Shown here piece by piece: positions 1-11,244 of a stretch of DNA of 64,000 bases. The DNA is from Coffea arabica (taxonomy: Eukaryota > Streptophyta > Magnoliopsida > Gentianales > Rubiaceae): assembly GCF_036785885.1 (NCBI RefSeq), contig NC_092322.1, positions 21,515,494 to 21,579,493 on the forward strand, given 5' to 3'. The translations under genes and the position numbers were made by a program. A model generated the notes under the pieces. The model was not told where the DNA came from and did no database searches. It was given only the letters and a program-made list of their open reading frames with translations. How positions within the stretch are numbered: position 1 is the first letter of the stretch; each line of letters opens with the position of its first letter.

Positions 1-1416
1 ATTCCTATATAGAAGAAGCATTACAGGAAACTGCTCATTTCCAGATGCCATAGTTGTTAAGATCTTTATTTGCAATACTTCTATTTTATTGTTCTCCAAA
101 AAATCCCAAACATCTTTGGCAAACATTTGAAGTGCAGCTATCTTTTGATTATAAATGAAGTTGTGCACATCGGCACATTAATAGAGATTAAAATGAAAGT
201 TCTTCAGGATATTTATTCAACATTGGAACACATGGAAAAAATCTTGATGACTATCATTTCCTTGAAGATTCCTTTACATCCCGTTATGGTGAGCCCCTGA
301 CTAAAGAAATTAAAAGTGAAACTGCGACACCGATTGATCTAGAAGATCTGCTTCTTCCTCGAAAATTGAATGCTGGATGAAGGCATGCATTTAATTTGAT
401 TCTGGATTCAATATCCAGCTCAAAAGGTCAAGTTTTTTTTATTGATAGTCCAGGTGGAACGGGTACAACTTTCTTATATCGAGTGCTTCTCGTTTTTCTT
501 CGTTGACAAGGATATGTGGCAATTGCAGTTGCCACATCTGGGGTCGTAGCACCTATCATCCCTGGTGGTAGAACTGCACACTCAAAATATAAGATTCCTT
601 TGGATTTTTTAAAAGAAAAAACTTGTCAACAAAGTAAGTAGAGCAGTGTTGCCAGGCGGATTATTAATGCTAAATTAATCTTGTAGGATGAGACTTCAAT
701 GGCAAAAACGGAAACAATAGAGGCGGTTCATTGTCTTCTTACAGATATAATGGAATCTGATGTACCCTTCGGAGGAAAAACTATTATTTTTTGCGGTGAT
801 TTTCGCCAAACCCTGCTAGTTATTGAACAGCTAGGCGAGTCAGATTCGATCAAATCAACTGTTTTATATTTACATTTATGGTCTCATATGCATAAGCAGC
901 GACTAGCAACGAATATGAGAGCTGCCTTAGATCCAGTATTTTTCAGCTTTTTTTATTGGAGTAGGAGAAGATGTTGAACTTGTTGATGAACTTGGTCAGA
1001 TGTCCCTTCCACCTCATATGGTTGTTTTTTTCATAACAAAGAAGAGTCGCTTGACAGGTTATTATCATATAGTGCACTATAAGTAGTTCATTCCGTCCGT
1101 GTATTTTTGACTATTTGTCCTAATTACATGTAAATTCTTCCAGGTTATTATTTGGGATTGTCTTTCCTGATTTAAATCTGTACTCTTGTAATCCTTATCA
1201 AATGATAAATAGATGCGTACTTTGTCCAAAAAATAGTTCAGTGGATGAAATTAATAAGATGACGGTTGCAAAATTTCCTAAATATCTTCACAGATATAGA
1301 AGTTGTGAAAGAACTGTTGATAAGAGAAATCAGATAGATTATGAGGACTTTCTAAATTCTTTTAACCCAAAAGGTCTGCCTCCTCATGAACTTTTACGCA
1401 ACGAAAACTGTCCTAC
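1..1416 (+). pseudogene. Helitron helicase fragment, unit U0 (type A)
   Basis: This is the middle of a PIF1-like helicase of the kind encoded by Helitron rolling-circle transposons. The window opens inside the gene. The phosphate-binding motif at 453-470 reads GGTGTT, so the catalytic Lys of GKT is Thr. The Walker B neighbourhood (689-703) has TAG where units U1 and U2 have Trp. A GT-AG intron lies at 1058-1143. A TGA sits at 378-380 where unit U3 keeps CGA. Wherever I compared it, the segment matches 39827-41242 base for base, including bases that separate that unit from U6. Homology stops after 1416, where gypsy LTR sequence begins. It is non-coding today and probably marks another part of the same array to the left. 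Confidence 0.9.
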
Positions 1417-1836
1417 GATATTTTGGTGTACGAGTTGAGCTAGTTTTAATACATATTCTGTGTAAAGCTCCTCGATGCTTGGAAACTCTGAATGTACTTG
1501 GATCCAAATATGTTCCTTTTATTTGTAAATTACAAACGTATATGTATAAAACTATTTACCTTGTTCATGTATCCTATTTGGTTTGGAAATATTTTTCCGA
1601 GTTATATGGCCATATCTGTATTCGATTGGCTTCTGGTTGGATGGTGATGTGGCAACCACTATTCATTGTGGTTTCGATTTTCGTTTTGCCATTTGGCGAC
1701 TTTGAATCGTTTGAGCGCGCTATTACCTTCCTGAACATTTTCGATTTCATTTAACTGCTCGTTAGTCCTGGCGAGAGTTAGGCAGGCAGTCCCCTAACCC
1801 ATTTGGTACTCCTTAGGGGAAGGTGGGGCTGTCACA
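1417..1836 (+). mobile_element. Ty3/gypsy LTR, 3' part
   Basis: The stretch ends in a conserved LTR terminus (GGTGGGGCTGTCACA). The same end occurs at 14920 and 15169 on this strand and, inverted, at 11247. The preceding 70 bases (GGCGAGAGTTAGGCAGGC and following) also match those copies. The 5' part is missing, cut at the Helitron junction. The 3' end abuts copia reverse transcriptase sequence directly, with no PBS or flank, so both neighbours are truncated here. Confidence 0.75.
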
Positions 1837-1837
1837 A

Positions 1838-3253
1838 AACAAGGTTTGGACATTAGTAGTTAGACCACAAGATCATCCTATCATTGGCACTAAGTGGGTA
1901 TTTAGAAACAAAATGAATGACAAAGGTGAGATAGTTAGAAATAAGGCCAGATTGGTAGTTAAGGGATATACTCAAGAAGAAGGAATAGATTTTGAAAAAT
2001 CGTTTGCACCCCTAGCTAGGTTAGAATCTATTAGGATGTTTTTGGCTTTTGCATGTTTCAAGAATTTTAAATTATTTCAAATGGATGTTAAAAGTGCTTT
2101 CTTAAATGGTTTTATAGATCAAGAAATTTATATTGATCAACCTCCTGGTTTTGAAAATGAAAATTATCCAAATCATGTTTTTAAACTCTCAAAAGCTCTA
2201 TATGGTTTAAAACAAGCTCCAAGAGCATGGTATGAATGTTTGAGTGGTTTTTTTTTTATTATTGAAAATGGCTTCAAAAGAGGTATAATGGATACTACTT
2301 TTTTCACTAAACAAAGTTCACGTAATCTTCTAATTGTACAAATATATGTGGATGATATTATATTTGGTGCTACTAATGAGAAATTGTGCAAGGACTTTTC
2401 AAAAATCATGCAAAAAGAATTTGAAATGAGCATGATGGGAGAATTAAATTTCTTCCTTGGACTCCAAGTGACACAAACTCAAGATGGAACATTCATCAAT
2501 CAAATCATATACACCAAGGAACTGCTGAAAAGATTTGGAATGGAGGAATCAAAACAAATTGGAACACCCATGTGCACATCTACCAAATTTGACAAAGATG
2601 AAGAAGATACAAAAGTTAATGAAAAGAAGTATCGAGGTATGATTGGTAGCTTGCTTTACTTAACAGCTAGTAGGCCTGATATCATGTTTGTTGTGTGCTT
2701 GTGTGCTCGTTTTCAGTCTTGTCCAAAAGAATCACATTTAAATGCGGTAAAAAGAATCCTTAGATACTTAAAAGGAACTCTAAATTTTGGTCTTTGGTAT
2801 CCTAAGTGTCATGAACTTCCCTTGCATGGATTCTCTGATGCTGACTTTGGTGGCTGTAGAGTAGATAGAAAAAGTACAACTGGTATATGTAATTTTCTTG
2901 GAAATTACTTAGTATCCTGGTTCAGCAAGAAACCGAATGCCATTTCATTATCTACAACTGAAGCAGAATATGTTGCTGCTGGTGCTTGCTGTGCTCAATT
3001 ATTGTGGATGAAAAACACATTGAATGATTTTGGTTTAGTGTATAATTGTGTGCCTATGTTTTGTGACAACACTAGTGCCATCAATTTGACAAAAAATCCC
3101 ATTCAACATTCTAGAACAAAACATATAGACATTAAGCATCATTTCATTCGCGATCTTGTCCACAAGAGTGAAATTTGTGTTCAATATGTTTGTTCTAAAG
3201 ATCAAATTGTTGATATTCTCACAAAAGCCCTTCCACTAGATCAATTTGTGTAA
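1838..3253 (+). pseudogene. copia reverse transcriptase-RNase H (partial pol)
   Basis: One open frame of about 470 residues covers the RT and RNase H domains of a Ty1/copia polyprotein. RT copies element RNA into DNA inside the virus-like particle; RNase H removes the RNA. Visible landmarks are the RT start (VWTLV, then GTKWVFRNK), QMDVKSAFLNG, the YGLKQAPRAWY block, the active-site YVDDIIFG at about 2345-2368 and FFLGLQV. RNase H follows with SDADFGG, STTEAEYVAA, CDNTSAINL and the RTKHIDIKHHFIRD end motif. The stop is at 3251-3253. The lineage resembles SIRE. The 5' end is cut by a gypsy LTR whose last codons are in frame, so any in-frame start upstream is a chimera. Protease, integrase and gag are missing, so it cannot act alone. 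Confidence 0.93.
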
Positions 3254-3791
3254 CTGAGAACAAAACTGGGCGTCTCAGAAAAAATTTCCTAAGTTTCTCT
3301 TTGGTCACTTCTTATCGGACGTCCGATAGATTAAAACGGATGTCCGACAGTGTTCTTCATTTTTTTTCAGAAAAATTCTGGTTCGGACGATTGCGTTGGA
3401 CGCGTCATTTCGTTCGGCCGTCCGACACTCAAAAATTGTTTCATATAAGGAAGCCACCTACCTCATTAAATTCATTTACTTTCTTTGTCTCGGACGCAAC
3501 CCTTCAGTTCTCTCTCAAAGTTCAAATTTCAAATTATTCTCTCCTCTAATCAAGTTCCAAGAAATTGATTCAATTGACACTATTACATGCCTATTGCCCA
3601 TTATCTGGACATAATAACCTCTTCCAACTTCCAACTGCCTCATATTTTTCTAATTTATTTTCGAAACCCTAAACTTTCAAAACTGACTTTTTGTGGTTGG
3701 TTCGTGCATCAACATTAATTCATATTGCATTCTTCATCTATCTCATACACTCTGCACCACTCCCTACATCAACATCTAACTATATTACATC
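3254..3791 (+). other. Spacer between copia pol and env-like ORF
   Basis: No gene is visible. The stretch holds several copies of a CGGACG-based palindrome (3313-3425) that also occurs as an array in the LTR. A pyrimidine-rich, AT-rich section runs up to the next ATG. A long untranslated gap at this place is usual for env-carrying SIRE-type elements. Confidence 0.6.
3313..3425. repeat. CGGACGTCCG palindromes outside the LTR
   Basis: A perfect 16-base palindrome, TATCGGACGTCCGATA, sits at 3313-3328. Degenerate copies follow at about 3338-3348, 3383-3402 and 3413-3425. The same core is repeated six times in the U3 part of the LTR at 6221-6565, so the motif was multiplied independently of LTR duplication. 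Confidence 0.75.
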
Positions 3792-5597
3792 ATGGTTAGA
3801 ATTAGAGGTGGTTCTGCGGGGGTCAGACGCTCTTTTAGACTTAGGGATGAGGATATTAAAATTGTGGAACCCTCCACCAATGTATCCAAAAAGAAAACTG
3901 TAAATCGAGGTGGAAAGGTGAAGCAAACTGCTCAAAGGAAGCGAGATGCTCCAACTGTTGAGCCATCTGATGAGCAGATGGAAGAGCATCACTCTGAAGA
4001 AAATCTAGTTAGTTGGAATGCAGAAGAAATGGAGGAACCCACCCATGCTGAAGTAACTGTCACGAAATCACCTGGGAAAAGAAAAAGGTCTGCCCAAAAG
4101 GGAAGCACTGCTCAATCAAATGCAGAGAAAAATGCTGAGATTCAGCACACTCCTGAGCCATCTACCAGAAAATCTCCACGGACAAGGCCTGAGATTCAGA
4201 ATACTGAGTTGTCTGCCAAGCAAACTGCAAAAAGGAAACGTTCTGGAAAGGAACCAGTAACTCAGCCTGCTAAGAAACCTTCTCCTCTGCCAAAATTCAT
4301 TGATGATGAGGCCAGAGGCAGATTTGAATTGGTCTCACAAAAGGGATTCACCACTCAAAGAACCATTTCTCCTCCTGAATTTCGTAAGTTTGACCTCGAA
4401 CCTATCATTAAACTCTTTGAGTTTCAAAAATGGGTTTCATCTTCTGTCCATCCCCAATATTTTTTACCCTGGTATGCTCTATCAGTTCTTTGCAAATCTC
4501 AGAAAGGGTAATTCATACACTGAACTCATCTCTAGGGTCAACTCTGTAGACATCACGTTAACTCCTGATATTGTGAATTCCATTCTGAAAACAAGTATTG
4601 AAACTGGTTTTAAAGGAAAAGTTACAAATTTCTTTTCATATGAGGAATATCCCTCTGCTTATCATCATTTTCACATTACTAAACCCATGACCTATTTTCG
4701 ATCACACTTTAACACTCCTGCTGAGGCAAGATTAGAAGATTTTAGCCCTCAGAACTTGATTATTTTTACCATCATTTTCAAATCTGTTGGTACTCACTGA
4801 TGGTCACAGAACTGATGCGAACAAAATGGAGCTTTATCTTTTTTACTGTTTTGTTGAAAAAGTCAGAATTGACTTTGGGTTTGTGATGTGCAAATTTCTG
4901 CTCAAAATAGCACTGATAGTCGTAGGAAGCTCTCTTATGAAAAATTTTTGACTCCTATCTTTACCCATTTTCAAATCCCTTTATTGAAAAATCACCCAAA
5001 AACAGTGCCTCAACAGTTTTCTCACAAGCATATTTTGAAAGAAAGAATCTGAAATTTTTTGAGGGCCATTGGTGTTATAAGGAGACTGTTGCAGAAACTA
5101 GGAGAAAGAATCTTCACGAAACCCCTGTCACTCTTAGGACTCCTCGTAATCAGTCCATGTATATCTCTCCATTCATCATCAACCCTAGAAAATCAGCCAG
5201 CAAGTCACTCTCTTCCAATTCTGAGGTCATCTCCTTGCTCAAGGACCTCAAACAGCATGTTCTACTCATTGAAGATGGTCTCATGATGACCATGTCTCCT
5301 GCCCAGCAGTCCATCTTTATTGAAAAAAGGAATCTCCTTGTGCCTCCAATCCCTGAATTCAATGAAAGTGCTTATAAAAAAGAGCCAAAATCTCAGCCCA
5401 CAGAGCATACTCCTGGTACTGAAGCCACTCCAGAGGCACATACTTCTAGCTCTCAGCCCAAAGATAAAGGCAAGACTCCTGTAACTGTGGAGACAACTGA
5501 AGATAATGATGAAGAAACTGAGGAAAAAGACCAAGTGGATTCTGAGCAGTTTCGTCTAACCAGGAGAAGGCCTGGATCATCGAAAATCACCATTTAA
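3792..5597 (+). pseudogene. env-like ORF of SIRE-type copia element (broken)
   Basis: The third ORF of sireviruses is often called env-like, but no envelope function is established. The ATG at 3792 opens 239 residues rich in Lys, Arg, Glu and Ser, with basic clusters (KRKRSAQKG, KRKRSGKEP) that look like nuclear-localisation signals. From about residue 175 comes a domain (DDEARGRFELVSQKGF, then a Trp-rich stretch) resembling the plant-retrotransposon domain found in such ORFs. The frame shifts near 4470 and continues in another frame to 4800. A third open part, 5157-5597, carries a Leu-rich possible coiled coil, then a Pro/Thr/Glu-rich acidic tail. I see no convincing signal peptide or transmembrane segment. 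With at least two frame changes and in-frame stops around 4800-5060, it is a pseudogene. Confidence 0.72.
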
Positions 5598-6067
5598 GCA
5601 CTACTAGAACTTTGCACTTCATCATTAGGACAATAGTTCATCTTTTGCATTGAAAAACTTTTGGTATGCTATGTATTGAGGATCATAATCCTCTTTTGAT
5701 CTGTCAAACTGATGTTATTCTGTTAACTGATGTTTTTTTATGTTTTTTCTATGAATGGATGCTTTTATCATTTGCTGAGAATGAATGTCTTTATCCTTTG
5801 TTGTTTGGTTTTTGTTGATAATGTTGATATATTGATCTACTTGATAATTTCTATTGAATGCTGACAAATTTGGTTGGTTCATCTAGTATCATATGGCTGC
5901 TTTATGATGACAAAAAGGGGGAGAAAATGGATATGGATCTTATAAATGAGGGGGAGTTGCAAATACTCTTGTCATGGAATCTATAAGGAAGGGGGAGTCG
6001 ATTTGAGGGGGAGTTGAATTTCTTTTTGATTCATCCAATATTTTGTCATCATAGAAAAAGGGGAGAT
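5598..6067 (+). other. SIRE 3' UTR with repeated polypurine tracts
   Basis: Non-coding and AT-rich. Five G-rich purine runs occur at 5913-5928, 5948-5956, 5985-5997, 6005-6013 and 6055-6066. The last touches the LTR and is the expected primer for plus-strand synthesis. The others look like duplicated polypurine tracts, a feature I recall being described for sireviruses. Confidence 0.72.
6055..6067 (+). other. Polypurine tract of SIRE element
   Basis: AAAAAGGGGAGAT lies directly before the LTR start at 6068. Position and composition fit the plus-strand primer of an LTR retrotransposon. Confidence 0.75.
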
Positions 6068-6220
6068 TGTATATCTCAGTTCATAACTTTTGATGATTAC
6101 AAAACAATTGGATGTTACTAATATTCTTTGAAGAGATTGTTTCAGGATTTGGAACAAAAACAAGGTCAAAGACTTGAAGCCAAAACAGGATCAATGTTTG
6201 GCAAATTACTGAAATATATG

Positions 6221-6565
6221 TCGGACGCACAAAAGGACCATATCGGACGGCCGACAACCATTGAGTAATTTCGGACGCATGAAGAACTCACACTTGGACG
6301 TCCGAAGGTAATATGTCAAAACCTCTATGATCACTGACCTCGTTTGGACACATAATATCTCTATACTGGACGTCCGACAAACGTTGCTGTACTTCGGACG
6401 CAAAACACTGGAGCATCGGACGTCCGAAAGGAATAAAGAAGGATTTGTAAGTTTACTTTCGGACGTATACTGTGGAGGGACCGGACGTCCTAAGAATCAC
6501 AAGAATTTGTCTTGAACTCACTGTCTTCATTCGGACGCAGAAAATCAGAGAACCGGACGTCTGAC
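6221..6565. repeat. Six-copy CGGACGC / CGGACGTCCGA array in LTR U3
   Basis: Six degenerate units each pair a half-site (CGGACGC type, near 6221, 6271, 6344, 6395, 6459 and 6531) with a palindrome of CGGACGTCCG type about 22 bases on (near 6243, 6295, 6368, 6416, 6481 and 6553). The copy at 6416-6427 is a perfect 12-base palindrome. The GACGTC core is the plant C-box bound by bZIP factors, so this may be an enhancer, although that is inference. Confidence 0.8.
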
Positions 6566-6637
6566 ACTACTAATGGCTAGTTGACTTTCCCGCTGCCTTC
6601 TATCCGTTGACAGCATTAATTGAAGAATTTTTTGGTC

Positions 6638-6650
6638 TCCTATAAATTGG
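6638..6650 (+). promoter_or_regulatory. Probable TATA box of SIRE LTR
   Basis: TCCTATAAATTGG lies about 570 bases into the LTR, just after the palindrome array. It would place the transcription start near 6675. Confidence 0.5.
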
Positions 6651-7186
6651 AATTAGTCAACTCTTCAAAAGTATTTTTACACATTAAGTCTACATCAGAT
6701 ATTGAGTGATTCAAGTGTATGAATACTCCAAAAAAAAGATTTGTACTCTTGGTTGTGTAATCTTCATTTTATCCTTTCAAGTGTGATTCAATTTCTTCAA
6801 TAGTGTAGATTTGTGAGGGTTATCCGTGCGATTGTAAAACTTCCTTACTTGATCGAGTGAGACTTGAGGCAAGGAGGAAGTGATCCTTCCTTTGTACACA
6901 AGAGATTGGTTGAAAGTTGATCAACTTGAAGAAGCTTGGTATATAAAGTGATATTCAAACTTAGTCAAGTTTGAAACTTGGTTTGCAATTCCACCCCTTC
7001 ATTTACTGTCTTGCTATATATATTGGTTACTTCTTTTACTCACAAATTACTTGTACTAGTCCATCAATTGCTTCTCAGTGAGGTCCTTTTGAAAAAGAAA
7101 ACAAGTTCGAAAAAGGTGACTCATATCTTGGCTAGTTTTTAGATAACCTAATTCATCCCCCTCTTAGATTGTCTTCAATCCTTACA

Positions 7187-7291
7187 TACGGGCCCCTCTA
7201 GATATGGCTCATCAGTAGGTGCATCAATAGGTACGTCAGTAGGTATGGGCTGAGATGGCCCAGCACTCCCAGAAGCATCAGTACCCGCCAT
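7187..7291 (-). pseudogene. gypsy gag N-terminus (element X), truncated
   Basis: On the minus strand an ATG at 7291 opens 35 codons beginning MAGTDASGSAGPSQP and rich in Pro, Asp and Thr, as at the start of many plant gypsy gag proteins. It lies about 135 bases past the PBS, the normal place for gag. The frame is cut at 7187 by the SIRE LTR. Confidence 0.6.
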
Positions 7292-7426
7292 CACCTATGT
7301 TTGCAAGTAACATTACAAAAGTAAGTACATGGAACGTAGAAAACAATCCTAAAGGCTAAGCTCAAGAATAAAACCCTAACCTATCGTATCAAGCACTCAA
7401 TCTATCCAGATCAATTCACAACCTAG

Positions 7427-7438
7427 GCTCTGATACCA
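7427..7438 (-). other. Primer-binding site (tRNA-iMet type), element X
   Basis: The minus strand reads TGGTATCAGAGC, the usual plant retrotransposon site complementary to the 3' end of initiator Met tRNA. Two bases separate it from the LTR end at 7441. It shows that the LTR at 7441-9584 serves as a 5' LTR for sequence to its left. Confidence 0.88.
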
Positions 7439-7440
7439 CC

Positions 7441-9584
7441 TGTGACGACCCCACCTCCCCCTAAGGCGTACCAAAGGGTTCGGCGAACCGCCTGTCTATC
7501 TCTCGCCAGGACTCACTCACTAGTATCACGTGCATACATCCATAGACAATAATTAACATCGCAATTCAAACTTACAATTTACATCGATGCACATTCAAAA
7601 TACAAAGCCTCTATATACCAAAACTGGTTCAAAGTGTATACAATCCAAGTACAAATCGTCCTAATCGAGTGATAGCGCGAGTATAACTCAAAAGTTAAAA
7701 ACAACTAGACTACGCTAGTCAGTACACATCTCACGCCTCGCTCGTATCTCTATAAGGAAAACAAAACTAACGGAGTGAGCCAAAACTCGGTGAAGTTCCA
7801 AATATCAAATTGGTCATCAAATAAAGTAATAATAGTGTGATAGTGAAATAGCAAGCAACAAGTCAAATCAGAGGGATAACACTTCATATAATCAAGCAAT
7901 AACTAGTTCACATTTCACATGTAAGGATACAGTGGCTCATATCTCGGCTCCATCACAGTTTGATCGATTTGTAGTTGACATTTTGTCAATTTTCAAGTAA
8001 TAAACTAGTCCAGAAAAATCCCACTTCACGCCAGTCTCTGTCCACCGATCAACCCCCTTACCGGGCCCGCACGTCACACGAAACACGGGTGGTAATACTC
8101 GAGTATACCAATTAGTCGAGGAGATAGCATGTAATCAAATCACTTATATATCATGTAATCACATTGGTAAAAGATAAATCACAAATATCAAGTTCAATCA
8201 GATATTTGGAAGTACTCACCAAAAGTAGTGCCTCTAGTGATTGCGTCTGGGTTGTACTCCGGGTTTGGAGTCCAAATCTGCAATAAAACTTAAGAACTTT
8301 GAAAATTGACTAAGGTTCGAAACTTAGACGTTTCATTCAATAAGAATCAAGAAATTGAAATTCACTTGGAGAGTAGTCGTGAAACACTTGCTCGCTTTTT
8401 AAACTATAAAACTTTGTAACATTTATACTTGGAAATGCCATTTGAGTCGAAAGTACAAGGAAAACATACTCCAAGCAGTCATTATTTTATTTCTCAAGGG
8501 TACAAGTTCGGCCAAGTCCTTACTTATATACCTCAGTAAAAGAAGATGAAATATCCTAGATGGTTCAAGTAGTAATCACTCTTAAGCCTTACTCAAGTTG
8601 CAAGCATGTCTACCTAGCCCTTGAGCGTAAATTTGGGTAGCACGCCCTTTGTATTTTCCTATTTCCAGCCATTTATGGCTTCATTCTTTTTCTCAATCAA
8701 ACCCAAACTTACACACAAAATAATCTCATTTCAATAGCCGTTCAATAGGCTCAAGGTCATACAAGTACAAAATCAAGCTAACGACATGTGCGGAAATGAA
8801 GTTTAGCAAAAGGACAGATTTGATGTGGTTTTGCGTAACGGACACAACCGAGCTACGCTTATTGAATTGGGGTGCAATTTAAGCATCAAGTAAGGGAGGA
8901 GGGTGGTTCTTCATGACTTACCTTTAAAACAAGAGAGAGAGAGCTATAGGTCCTTCTAGTTTTCCAAATCACTCCACCAATCAACTTACTAACACTAATA
9001 GAAGAGGTTTTATGGAGTAAGTTCAAGTTTCAATGGTTAGTTTTGATGATTTGGAGCAAAATGGAAGCAAAACTTGAAGAGTTTCTTCCTTTCTTTTTGA
9101 GAGAGAGAGCAGGCCAAGCTTGAAGAAAAATGGAAGATATTTGGTAAATTTTGGTTTTATTTAGTAATTGGTAAAAGGTTGAATAGTGGTCTTATGTAAG
9201 AAACAATACTATGGTGACACTTGTCACCTCATTTAATGACTTGCCTAACTTTTTTCTCTCTCTTCCACCTATCCAATTGATACCTCTAAATATCTCATAA
9301 CACCCGGTAAATTAAACCCAGTATCCGAAACTTAACCTAATCGGCCAAATTTTACCGAACTTTCCGCACTAGTGGGTCCCACATCCGATATACGTTCTTA
9401 ATTTCTCAAAAACTAACCGATACTAGAAAAATCATTTAAGAACTATATTTACTCAATAAAAATTATCTGGGGGAATTTTCTAATAAAGAAAATGTAGAAA
9501 AAAAATGGGCGATTAAATAGAATAAACCCTAGAAAATTTAAAAAAATTCTTGGGTTCTCGCACTCATTCTTTCGGGGCGTCACA
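7441..9584 (-). mobile_element. gypsy LTR A (mosaic, shared between two elements)
   Basis: The 2144-bp LTR is read on the minus strand from TGTGACGCCCCG at 9584 to GGGGTCGTCACA at 7441. A polypurine tract precedes it (3' LTR for element Y) and a PBS follows it (5' LTR for element X). Its first 708 bases (9584-8877) match LTR B 14483-13776 with roughly eight differences. Beyond that point the two LTRs are unrelated or highly diverged until about the last 80 bases. Such a structure fits homologous recombination between the 3' LTR of Y and the 5' LTR of a related element X. Confidence 0.8.
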
Positions 9585-9598
9585 ACCTCCCCCACTTA
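9585..9598 (-). other. Polypurine tract of gypsy element Y
   Basis: The minus strand reads AAGTGGGGGAGGTT immediately before LTR A. The bases upstream (GGACGAAATTGTTCTAAG) resemble the pol end of Tekay/Del-type chromoviruses, so the deletion of pol stopped just before this point. Confidence 0.8.
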
Positions 9599-9643
9599 GA
9601 ACAATTTCGTCCTTGAAATTTCTATGAACGGAATCTATCAAAT

Positions 9644-10297
9644 CTAAAGTAACCAGAAGCCTGTACCTTCCACGTTCTTAAAAGAAACGAGACTCTTCAT
9701 TCCAGTCCCTTCTCTAGTTGAAGGTCCAGGGTCGGTCTGGGTTGGCTGTTGGGTTCCTTTCTTTTCGTGCAATAAACCCGGGCAATTAGCAATTTGATGC
9801 TTGGCGCTCCCACAGCGCAAACATCTCCTCCCCTTTCTCCAACAATTCACTTCAATATGATTGAATTTTCTACAATAACCACAAATTGTCACACCACCCG
9901 CTCCACGACCCTTCTTAGCAGATGACCTACCTCGCTTACTCGGTTCTAGCCTTTGATTCTCAAGAGATGCGCTCCTTTTCTTTGCATGGAAGGTCTTCAC
10001 TTGCGGCCTTGAAATTTCTGTCCTTTGAGTTTTCTCTAGAACCCCCATAGAAGTAGTGCTTTGTGCCATTGCTAAGGCCTCCCTGGAAATCCCTTCGTAT
10101 TTCCTTTTTAGCTCTAAGTTCTTGTGCAAGAGCTCAATTTTCTCTGAATACTCGTGCTTCCATCGCCCTTCCCAGTATGCGACTAGTTTCTTTTGGACTT
10201 CTATTTCGTCTCGAAGAACCGCAATTTCCTTATACATCTCAACCCAATGTGCCATCTCACAAAATTGCTGGAACCCAGATGGTAGCCTGTCGGGCAA
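9644..10297 (-). pseudogene. gypsy gag, C-terminal part with two zinc knuckles
   Basis: A 217-residue open frame resembles the nucleocapsid half of a gypsy gag protein, which packages element RNA. Residues about 20-80 are charged and heptad-like, probably a coiled coil. A basic, Arg/Lys-rich linker follows. Then come two CX2CX4HX4C zinc knuckles, CGYCRKFNHIEVNC and CLRCGSAKHQIANC. The ATG at 10297 is only the first Met in this frame. The true gag start lies upstream and is separated by a frame change, since Arg-rich coding-like sequence is in another frame at 10300-10446. The protein stops just before the PPT. Protease, RT, RNase H and integrase are missing altogether. Confidence 0.78.
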
Positions 10298-11232
10298 AAC
10301 AATGGGTCATAATCAATTCTTGGACACAAGTGGCATTTTCGGTCCATGTTTTGTTCAGCTATTGTTTCCTCCCTTTCTTCTCTTAACTCTCGGCCTCGTT
10401 TTGTTCCACAGCTATGACCATGTCCGCGACTATGTCCTCTTTCCACATATATACATATATATATATATATATAGTTTTCCCTTCTCTCTCTTTTCTTTCC
10501 AAAAAGGTACTTTAATGAATGAATGCAGTAAATTGACTACAATAACAAAATCCAACATACCAATTACACAAATAACATATCGCACATAACACGCCATATC
10601 AAAAGACGGACAAGCAAGTATACAAATACATATCAAGTTGGACAGATAACCATGTACACAAACACATATACTAACGTCAGGTGGTCGTAATATACGGGCG
10701 AACCAAAAGGAAAAGGTGAAGTCATCCCAGTATCAGCCCGTCTGATCTCTCACGTCCCTTACTATCCAAACTAGATGTCTATTGACCTTTTGTGCTCATT
10801 CTAGTCAGACAAAGCCTGTTCATGTTTCCAAAATACAAGTCTCAAGTACCTAGTAGCTTGCATCGCCTCAATTCTGGAGTATTCGAGCACAAGAATCCGA
10901 AATAAGATAGTTCACATCTCGAGCTGGCCAGTCCCAAGAGTAAACCATCTACAAATCGAACTTCCTACCCGACATACCTATCTATGGTCCTTAGATATCA
11001 TGAGAAAGATTGAAGACCTATAACACTTCAGGGTTCATAACTTATGCTCGAACGAGCACTTAATCCTTCATACCCATTCACCGCTCAGCCCAAGCACACT
11101 CCGCGCGGAGACCACGCAAAGCAGGCTCTGGGTTTTATCCCTCAATTGCTTAACTTTCAAATCAAATCGAATCCCACAGTCCGGCATCCTAAACTTCAAG
11201 CCTAGGATACACTACAGGAATCTGAAGCCTAA
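10298..11232 (-). other. Leader and upstream gag region of gypsy element Y
   Basis: Lies between the PBS and the open gag frame. About 10300-10446 looks like frameshifted gag coding sequence; the rest is untranslated or too decayed to read. An AT microsatellite lies at 10446-10472. Confidence 0.5.
10446..10472. repeat. (AT)n microsatellite
   Basis: An alternating AT run with one CA interruption, inside the gypsy leader. Confidence 0.9.
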
Positions 11233-11244
11233 GCTTTGATACCA
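11233..11244 (-). other. Primer-binding site (tRNA-iMet type), element Y
   Basis: The minus strand reads TGGTATCAAAGC, one change from the element X site, two bases after the end of LTR B. Confidence 0.85.

Larger units (their letters stand above)
1837..7186 (+). mobile_element. SIRE-type Ty1/copia retrotransposon, 5' truncated
   Basis: In order: reverse transcriptase-RNase H, a long spacer, an env-like ORF, a 3' UTR with several polypurine tracts, and a 3' LTR. An extra ORF between RNase H and the 3' LTR is characteristic of the SIRE/Maximus lineage (sireviruses). The 5' LTR, gag, protease, integrase and the first part of RT are absent. The 3' LTR ends inside the gag start of a minus-strand gypsy element, which was probably the insertion target. 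The target-site duplication cannot be checked because the 5' end is lost. Confidence 0.88.
6068..7186 (+). mobile_element. SIRE-type 3' LTR
   Basis: The 1119-bp LTR starts TGTATATCTCAG right after the polypurine tract and ends CAATCCTTACA, giving TG...CA termini. Length and the start (TTTTGATGATTACAAAAC nearby) fit SIRE-type LTRs. It carries a U3 palindrome array (6221-6565) and a TATA box (6638-6650). After 7186 the sequence is minus-strand gypsy gag, so this is an insertion edge. Confidence 0.82.

Noticed and set aside
10056..10589. 177-codon plus-strand frame
   Set aside because: It is the antisense shadow of the gypsy gag pseudogene and a microsatellite.
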